Shown here: positions 5,537-10,214 of the stretch, piece by piece
How the letters are laid out: every line of letters begins with the position of its first letter
Numbering within the stretch: the first letter of the stretch is position 1
From: Bacteroidales bacterium
GTDB taxonomy: Bacteria; Bacteroidota; Bacteroidia; Bacteroidales; DTU049
Reading direction: 5' to 3'
Length of the DNA: 10,214 nt
Assembly: GCA_018432645.1 (NCBI GenBank)
Contig: JAHDSP010000558.1
Coordinates: 1 to 10,214 of the forward strand
Notes under the pieces: model-generated
What the model was told of the DNA's origin: nothing
Seen by the model: the letters and a program-made list of their open reading frames with translations, nothing else
The model's database searches: none
Made by a program: the position numbers and the translations under genes

Positions 5537-5664
5537 GGGAAATGATTTGTAATAAAACAAGCAAGCAGGGATGGGAAGAAGGGTTTACACTGTTTGAGCA
5601 AGCTAAAGCTTGCGAGTTTGTAAACCCCAAAGGGTGATTGCGTAGTTTTATCAAATCATTTCCC
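5537..5664. repeat. 128-bp interrupted palindrome
   Basis: The outer arms gggaaatgatttg (5537-5549) and caaatcatttccc (5652-5664) pair perfectly. With a 2-base bulge the pairing continues for ataaaac/gttttat (5552-5558 with 5645-5651). Inside, gggtttac pairs with gtaaaccc (5581-5588 with 5620-5627). The tip is gcaagct-aa-agcttgc (5598-5613). The segments between these helices pair poorly. A 64-codon minus-strand reading frame across it (5407-5601) is considered spurious. The layout, with nested helices between convergent genes, is that of a large dispersed palindromic repeat, not an ordinary terminator. Confidence 0.75.
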
Positions 5665-5684
5665 CCGCGGAGACTTTTCTTTTG

Positions 5685-5719
5685 TTACTTTTCTTTGTGT
5701 AGTTGACAAAGAAAAGTAA
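5685..5719. repeat. 13-bp perfect hairpin, possible bidirectional terminator
   Basis: ttacttttctttg (5685-5697) pairs with caaagaaaagtaa (5707-5719); one further T-A pair leaves a 7-base loop. Upstream, cttttctttt repeats the arm sequence. It lies between the convergent small-protein gene and the YitT gene, where a terminator is expected. However, the stem is A/T-rich and no clean T tract follows on either strand. I recall very similar strings next to other Bacteroidota genes. Confidence 0.55.
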
Positions 5720-5765
5720 ATTAAGTAAAAATTAATTTAAAATCAAATTAGATTCTTAAAAAATT

Positions 5766-5793
5766 TAGCTACTACTAGCACATTCACAAAATA
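5766..5793 (+). repeat. Right direct repeat of the accessory island
   Basis: This copy shares an identical 21-base run (5773-5793) with 4368-4388, preceded in both by tagct. It ends 19 bases before the stop codon of the minus-strand YitT gene. The two copies are about 1.4 kb apart in the same orientation, so recombination between them would delete both small genes. Confidence 0.8.
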
Positions 5794-5812
5794 TTTTAAA
5801 AGAAAATAATAT

Positions 5813-6709
5813 CTAATTTGTGATCACAGCATCATCTATGCTTTTAAAACCTTGTCCAATGACCTCACTAGCATCTACTACAGTCATGAAAGCAAGTGGA
5901 TCTATTTGTCTAATATAACTTTTCAGCATTTCTACCTCTCTACGATTAACAACAGTCATTATCATTTGTTTATCACTACCAGAGTATAACCCTTTTATAG
6001 GAATTAAATTGCCACTCCTATCTAAATCTAAAAGAATTTTATTTTTTATCTCTTCAGTTTTATCAGATATAATTAAACAAGCTTTTTCGTAACTTACACC
6101 TTCAATGATCATATCTACTACTCTGCCTGTGAGATAAATTATTATCCAAGAATAGAAAGGAATTCGCCAATCCTCAAAAGCTATAAAACCTGCTAAAACA
6201 ATTATAGAATCAACAATGATTAACAATTGTCCTACAGGAATACGAGTATATTTATTTAATATCATAGCGATGATATCTGTACCACCTGATGTTGCTTTAG
6301 ATTTGAATATTAAACCCAGTCCGATACCTAATATTATTCCTCCAAAAATAGCAGATACTAGTGGATCATCTTTTAATAATGGTTCATAACCCCAAGTAAA
6401 CTCTAATAATGAAATCCATCCCGACAATGATAATGAACCAACTATAGTTTTTATGCCAAATTTAGCACCCAATATTTTCATACCTATTAATATCAATGGT
6501 ATGTCTATGCTTAACCCTGTAATACCTATTGGAAAATTAAATAAATGGTGTAAAATAATAGATATACCATAAACTCCTCCTGGAGCAAATTTATATGGAG
6601 AAATAAACATTACAAATCCTACTGCCATGATAAATGTTCCCAATAAGATATAACTATATGCTTTAAACCATTCTTTTGAAAATAACTTCTCTTTAGTAAC
6701 GTATGCCAT
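5813..6709 (-). CDS. YitT-family membrane protein with C-terminal DUF2179 domain
   Basis: The protein has 298 residues, typical for the family. Several hydrophobic helices span about residues 17-205. They include the family hallmarks SPYKFAPGGVYGIS (37-50) and FKSKATSGGTDIIAMIL (135-151). A soluble DUF2179 domain follows at about 212-290, seen in IPIKGLYSGSDKQMIMTVV (236-254), RREVEMLKSYIRQIDP (256-271) and the closing VVDASEVIGQGF (277-288). YitT proteins are integral inner-membrane proteins whose transported substrate, if any, is not firmly established. Nothing nearby suggests one. The ATG start at 6709 is preceded by an A/T-rich leader and a -7-like box. The gene is divergent from the glycosidase gene and convergent with the island genes. 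Confidence 0.93.
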   Translation of the reverse strand: MAYVTKEKLFSKEWFKAYSYILLGTFIMAVGFVMFISPYKFAPGGVYGISIILHHLFNFPIGITGLSIDIPLILIGMKILGAKFGIKTIVGSLSLSGWISLLEFTWGYEPLLKDDPLVSAIFGGIILGIGLGLIFKSKATSGGTDIIAMILNKYTRIPVGQLLIIVDSIIVLAGFIAFEDWRIPFYSWIIIYLTGRVVDMIIEGVSYEKACLIISDKTEEIKNKILLDLDRSGNLIPIKGLYSGSDKQMIMTVVNRREVEMLKSYIRQIDPLAFMTVVDASEVIGQGFKSIDDAVITN

Positions 6710-6725
6710 TTTTTAAAATTTTTTG

Positions 6726-6757
6726 CAAAATTAATCTTTTAGAGGGAGATTAAGAAA
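6726..6757 (-). promoter_or_regulatory. Promoter of the YitT-family gene
   Basis: On the minus strand TAATTTTG (6726-6733) fits the -7 pattern TAnnTTTG, and TTTC (6754-6757) lies 20 bases upstream in place of TTTG. The implied transcription start is about 10 bases ahead of the ATG at 6709, giving a very short leader. Confidence 0.5.
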
Positions 6758-6774
6758 CTAATAAAAAAATCATT

Positions 6775-6805
6775 TTTACAAAATATCAATATTTTTATAT
6801 ATTTG
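6775..6805 (+). promoter_or_regulatory. Promoter of the exported glycosidase gene
   Basis: TATATTTG at 6798-6805 fits the -7 pattern exactly, and TTTA at 6775-6778 is 19 bases upstream in place of TTTG. The start codon at 6846 is 40 bases after the -7 box. With the minus-strand promoter at 6726-6757 it makes a compact divergent pair, so one regulator could act on both genes, though no operator-like palindrome is apparent. Confidence 0.5.
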
Positions 6806-6845
6806 CAAATCAATATTCTGCTTATAAACTACAATATTGCGAAAA

Positions 6846-9719
6846 ATGAAAAAATGTTTTTATTTTCTTATAATATTTATTATTACAAATAATTTCTTAA
6901 TAGCACAGATAGACTGGAATAATAGAGAAGCAAATTTATATGCTAAACATTATTTATCTAAGCTCAGCTGGGATGAAAAAATAGCACAGTTGATATTTCA
7001 AGGAATCAAAATAGATGCAAATGATACAAAAATATATAAAAGACTTAAAGATCAATTAGATACATTATGCCCAGGTGGAATAATTTTACTAAAAATGAGT
7101 TCACAAGATTATGAAAAATTAAGAGATATTACAGATAAATGTGATAAACCACCTATTATATTCTCAATGGATGGAGAATGGGGATTAGGTATGAGATTTA
7201 CAAATTTCAAATCGTTACCAAGATTTATGACAATAAGTGCTACAGGTAATGATAGTTTATTTTATCATTATGGGAATATCATTGGTAAACATTTCTCATT
7301 AGCTTCGATACCTATTAATTTCACTCCTATTTTAGATATAAATGATGAGCCACTTAATCCAGTTATTGGCACTAGAGCAATATCAGATGAGCCATTAGAA
7401 GTAATGACAAGAGCTGAATTATTTATTGATGGACTAAATGAATATAAAGTGTTACCTGTCATTAAACATTTCCCTGGTCATGGTAATACTACTACTGATT
7501 CACATTATAATTTGCCATTCCTAAATATGCCTATAGATGTTTTCGAATCTAAACATCTTTTACCTTTCACATATTTCATTAATAAAGATGTTCCTTTTTT
7601 AATGGTCGGACACCTTAGCTATCCAGCATATACTCATGATAGCCTGCCAGCCACTGTCAATCCTATAATTACTAAAAATTTATTGCGAGATACATTACAT
7701 TTTAATGGATTAGTATTTTCTGATGCTCTAAATATGAAAGCTTTAGCTCAGCTGCCATATGACTCTATGATAATAAAAGCACTACAATCAGGTATTGATA
7801 TTCTCCTTTTACCAGATAATCCATACAGAGTGGTTTCTATTATTAAAAAAGCTGTTAAAGAAAAAAAAATTGATTCATTAGAAATAGAAAATAAAGTTAA
7901 AAAAATTTTAATAGCAAAATACTTTATTATTAACGAATTTCCACTAAATAATTATAAACATTATCTAACTGATAAATATATAAATTTATGCAATAATGAA
8001 ATAGACAGTTTATCTCAAATTATATACTCAAAAGCTATAACTTTATTAAAAAATGATAATGCCCTTCCTCTCAAATATGATTATGGCAAAGTAGCTATGC
8101 TAAATATTGTAAATAATAAACCACCTTATGTAGACTCAATATGGTCTAGATATTTCTATTTCGATAATTATTCGCTCAGAGATACTACATTATTAAAAAA
8201 TAACTTAAATAATTATGATTTATTCATAGTAAATTTATTCGTCGGCTCTATGAATAGCAACAATGGTAGAGATAGCCTAACAATTGACTGGTTAGAAAAA
8301 TTATCTAATAGACATAAAATAATCTTAAATATCATAGGACAACCCTTTATCTTAGCTAAATTTAAAAATCCTGACAATTTCACTGCCATCACAACTACCT
8401 ACGACATTGATTCAATAGCAATCTCAATGTTAGCAGAAAAATTAGTTGGTAATAGCCCTTTCGAGGGTAAACTACCAATAGCAATAAATGAAAATTTCTA
8501 TAAAGGGCTAGGACTACATACAAATATTTTATCTAATATTATCAAATTTAATAATCCTCCATTAGGTAATATTACTGCTGTAGATGATATAATGCAGCAA
8601 GCTTTACTAGATAGTACCTTCCCTGGTGCAGTAGTATTGGCTATCAAAGACAAACAAATTATTTATTACAAAACATTTGGCAAAGAAACATACGATACCC
8701 AAGCAACAAAAATAAATAGATATACAATTTTTGATTTGGCTTCACTCACAAAACCATTAGCTACTACCCTTGCAATTATGAAATTATATGAAGAAGGTAA
8801 AATAGATTTGCAAGCTCCGATTTATAAATATATTCCAGAATTACATAATACAAAAATTGGGAAAATTAAAATAGATCGTATTATGACACATTCTGCTGGC
8901 CTTCCACCATTTATCAATTTTTTTGAAATTTATAATCCTACAAAATATCCAGAATTATACTCTAAAATTCCTAATACGAATTATTATCAAGTAGCAGATA
9001 ATATATTTGTTAATAAAGCCATAAAAGATAGCATTATTAATTACCTAAAGACAAACATTACTCCTAATCCCAATATAGGAGTTGTATATTCCGATATTGG
9101 TTTTATATTACTGAAATTTGCTATCGAGAATATTACTAAAATGCGACTAGATGAATATATAAATGAAAATTTTTATAAACCATTAAATATTAAAAGATTA
9201 TGCTATGTACCATTAAATAAATATGATAAAAAAGAAATAGCACCTACTGAATATGACAGCATATTTAGAAAACAACTTATATGGGGACATGTGCATGATG
9301 GCAATGCAGCATTATTAGGAGGCATTTCTGGACATGCTGGCCTCTTTGGTAATGCAGAATCAATAGCAATAATACTACAAATGCTATTAGATAATGGTGA
9401 ATATGGAGGAGTAAAATTATTGAAACCAGAAACAATACAAAAATTCACATCTGTATATTTCGATAAAAATAGAAGAGGCTTAGGCTTTGATAAACCTGCA
9501 TTAAATAATCAAGAAAGTCCTGCATGTGAACTGGCTTCACCATATAGTTATGGACATTATGGATTTACTGGTACAATGTTTTGGGTAGACCCACAATATG
9601 ATTTAATATATGTATTTTTATCAAACAGAGTATATCCAACTGCTAAAAATACAAAAATTTCTAAAAATTCTATTAGAACAAAAGTACAACAAGCCATTTA
9701 CCAAGAAATAATAAATTAA
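6846..9719 (+). CDS. Exported NagZ-like GH3 beta-N-acetylhexosaminidase fused to a beta-lactamase-fold serine hydrolase
   Basis: The 957-residue product starts with a signal peptide (MKKCFYFLIIFIITNNFLIA, cut before Gln21). The GH3 domain spans about 30-360. It has MDGEWGLGMRF (108-118), IGTRA (174-178), KHFPGHG (207-213), the D218-S219-H220 triplet that fits the NagZ Asp-His acid/base dyad, and SDALNM with nucleophile D293. A GH3 C-terminal domain follows at about 395-560. The beta-lactamase fold spans about 575-955: SLTK with nucleophile S633 and K636, YSD at 748-750, SGHAGLFG at 828-835 and a KTG-like HYG at 904-906. Both active sites look intact. The first half should remove GlcNAc from muropeptides; the second may be an amidase, peptidase or esterase on the same material. 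In Bacillus subtilis nagZ lies beside amiE, as I recall also of this fold. The ATG at 6846 is preferred to the TTG at 6837 because it begins the signal peptide. Confidence 0.92.
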   Translation: MKKCFYFLIIFIITNNFLIAQIDWNNREANLYAKHYLSKLSWDEKIAQLIFQGIKIDANDTKIYKRLKDQLDTLCPGGIILLKMSSQDYEKLRDITDKCDKPPIIFSMDGEWGLGMRFTNFKSLPRFMTISATGNDSLFYHYGNIIGKHFSLASIPINFTPILDINDEPLNPVIGTRAISDEPLEVMTRAELFIDGLNEYKVLPVIKHFPGHGNTTTDSHYNLPFLNMPIDVFESKHLLPFTYFINKDVPFLMVGHLSYPAYTHDSLPATVNPIITKNLLRDTLHFNGLVFSDALNMKALAQLPYDSMIIKALQSGIDILLLPDNPYRVVSIIKKAVKEKKIDSLEIENKVKKILIAKYFIINEFPLNNYKHYLTDKYINLCNNEIDSLSQIIYSKAITLLKNDNALPLKYDYGKVAMLNIVNNKPPYVDSIWSRYFYFDNYSLRDTTLLKNNLNNYDLFIVNLFVGSMNSNNGRDSLTIDWLEKLSNRHKIILNIIGQPFILAKFKNPDNFTAITTTYDIDSIAISMLAEKLVGNSPFEGKLPIAINENFYKGLGLHTNILSNIIKFNNPPLGNITAVDDIMQQALLDSTFPGAVVLAIKDKQIIYYKTFGKETYDTQATKINRYTIFDLASLTKPLATTLAIMKLYEEGKIDLQAPIYKYIPELHNTKIGKIKIDRIMTHSAGLPPFINFFEIYNPTKYPELYSKIPNTNYYQVADNIFVNKAIKDSIINYLKTNITPNPNIGVVYSDIGFILLKFAIENITKMRLDEYINENFYKPLNIKRLCYVPLNKYDKKEIAPTEYDSIFRKQLIWGHVHDGNAALLGGISGHAGLFGNAESIAIILQMLLDNGEYGGVKLLKPETIQKFTSVYFDKNRRGLGFDKPALNNQESPACELASPYSYGHYGFTGTMFWVDPQYDLIYVFLSNRVYPTAKNTKISKNSIRTKVQQAIYQEIIN

Positions 9720-9783
9720 TAGGGCGAAAGATTTAAGCGGAGTGGAAATGGGAGTTAACATTTCTTTGTTACACTTTAAATAT

Positions 9784-9814
9784 TTTATGATTTAAATTAA
9801 TTTTATTAATTTTG
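9784..9814 (+). promoter_or_regulatory. Candidate promoter of the transposase gene
   Basis: TAATTTTG (9807-9814) fits the -7 pattern and TTTA (9784-9787) is 19 bases upstream. The ATG at 9831 follows 16 bases after the -7 box, so the leader is very short. The stretch 9720-9783 between the glycosidase stop and this promoter should contain the left end of the insertion sequence. Its boundary cannot be fixed because the right end is outside the window, and it does not carry the MITE terminal sequence. Confidence 0.45.
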
Positions 9815-9830
9815 TACAAATTTTATAATT

Positions 9831-10214
9831 ATGAAGGAATTATTAGAAAACATTGATAAATACTTGGCTCTACCCAAGGATCATAAGCGTGATTTCCTAG
9901 ATGAGCTATATGAATACCTCGTTAATAACAATGCTACTGCAGTAGATTACCAAAAAGTAAAAATTCAATCTACCTCAGCCATCTGTCCAGATTGTAGAAG
10001 CGAGAATGTTATAAAAGCGGGCAAAAGAAATGGCAGACAAGTTTACAAGTGCAAAACCTGCGGCTATCAATTTCGTGAGACTGCTCGCACCTTTGTTTAT
10101 CGCATGAGAAAATATCCATTAATGCTCGATTACATGAGATGTATGCTCGAGGGTAAAAGTCTGCGAGCTTGTGCTGATGAGGTTGGCATTTGTTTGAAAA
10201 CAAGTTTTGAATGG
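9831..10214 (+). CDS. IS1595-family transposase, N-terminal part (cut by window edge)
   Basis: The frame runs open from the ATG for 128 codons to the window end. A helical N-terminus is followed by a zinc ribbon with C52-x2-C55 and C74-x2-C77 (ICPDCRSENVIKAGKRNGRQ and KCKTCGYQF) and then a helix-turn-helix-like segment, SLRACADEVGICLKTSFEW (110-128). This order is the normal front half of IS1595/ISXO2-type DDE transposases, which cut and paste their element and make 8-bp target duplications. The catalytic domain lies beyond the edge, so intactness is unknown. Codons such as CTC, GAG, CTG, CGC and TGC are more frequent here than in the neighbouring genes, which suggests recent arrival. It could also be a closely related zinc-ribbon transposase family. 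Confidence 0.8.
   Translation, partial: MKELLENIDKYLALPKDHKRDFLDELYEYLVNNNATAVDYQKVKIQSTSAICPDCRSENVIKAGKRNGRQVYKCKTCGYQFRETARTFVYRMRKYPLMLDYMRCMLEGKSLRACADEVGICLKTSFEW

Noticed and set aside
5407..5601. 64-codon minus-strand reading frame beginning MLKQCKPFF
   Set aside because: It crosses half of the large palindrome and the AT-rich flank, and its composition follows the repeat arms. It is considered an artefact.
7268..9448. Minus-strand reading frames at 7268-7462 and 9203-9448
   Set aside because: Both are antisense to conserved parts of the glycosidase/hydrolase fusion and show no independent coding features.
10009..10203. 64-codon minus-strand reading frame
   Set aside because: It is a shadow of the transposase gene, whose zinc-ribbon frame on the plus strand is convincing.

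Overview
The window is strongly AT-rich bacterial DNA and looks like a member of the Bacteroidota. The reasons are: promoter-like boxes of the TTTG...TAnnTTTG type in front of several genes; the gene order LytM-like protein / dxr / rseP; a short lipoprotein with an LTSC lipobox; an exported NagZ-type glycosidase fused to a serine beta-lactamase-fold domain; and intergenic DNA full of short-unit repeats of a kind I associate with this phylum. No 16S or other strong taxonomic marker is present, so genus-level placement is not possible.

Layout. Bases 1-617 hold what may be the last codons of an unknown gene, then about 470 bases with no gene but dense with small repeats: one solo MITE-like end, 7-bp arrays in both orientations, a 9-bp array, an 8-bp array and a pair of direct repeats. 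Bases 618-3875 are a tight minus-strand operon, transcribed from right to left: a membrane-anchored, apparently inactive LytM/M23-like protein, then dxr (second step of the MEP isoprenoid pathway) with a 4-base ATGA overlap, then rseP (site-2 intramembrane protease) 4 bases further on. A 231-bp non-autonomous insertion with 14-bp perfect terminal inverted repeats and an 8-bp target duplication sits just upstream of this operon. Next comes tRNA-Arg(ACG) with a good promoter and a hairpin behind it.

Bases 4362-5793 form an accessory island bounded by near-identical 27/28-base direct repeats. It holds a short lipoprotein, a second small protein that appears frameshifted near its end, a possible structured leader and a large palindromic repeat. 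Bases 5813-6709 encode a YitT-family membrane protein (minus strand). It is divergent from a 957-residue exported enzyme (6846-9719) combining a family 3 beta-N-acetylhexosaminidase with a beta-lactamase-fold domain, probably acting on cell-wall muropeptides. The right edge cuts through an IS1595-family transposase gene whose codon use is less AT-biased than that of its neighbours.

How the parts fit. The operon is housekeeping (isoprenoid precursors for lipid carriers and quinones, envelope proteolysis, probable envelope/division scaffold) and the large exported enzyme is probably a wall-recycling factor. Accessory material is concentrated between these units: MITE, repeat arrays, island and IS. 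I found no defence system, CRISPR array or phage module. The points most worth following are the MITE, the compensating A19-U56 change in the tRNA elbow, the dead LytM protein and the repeat-bounded island.
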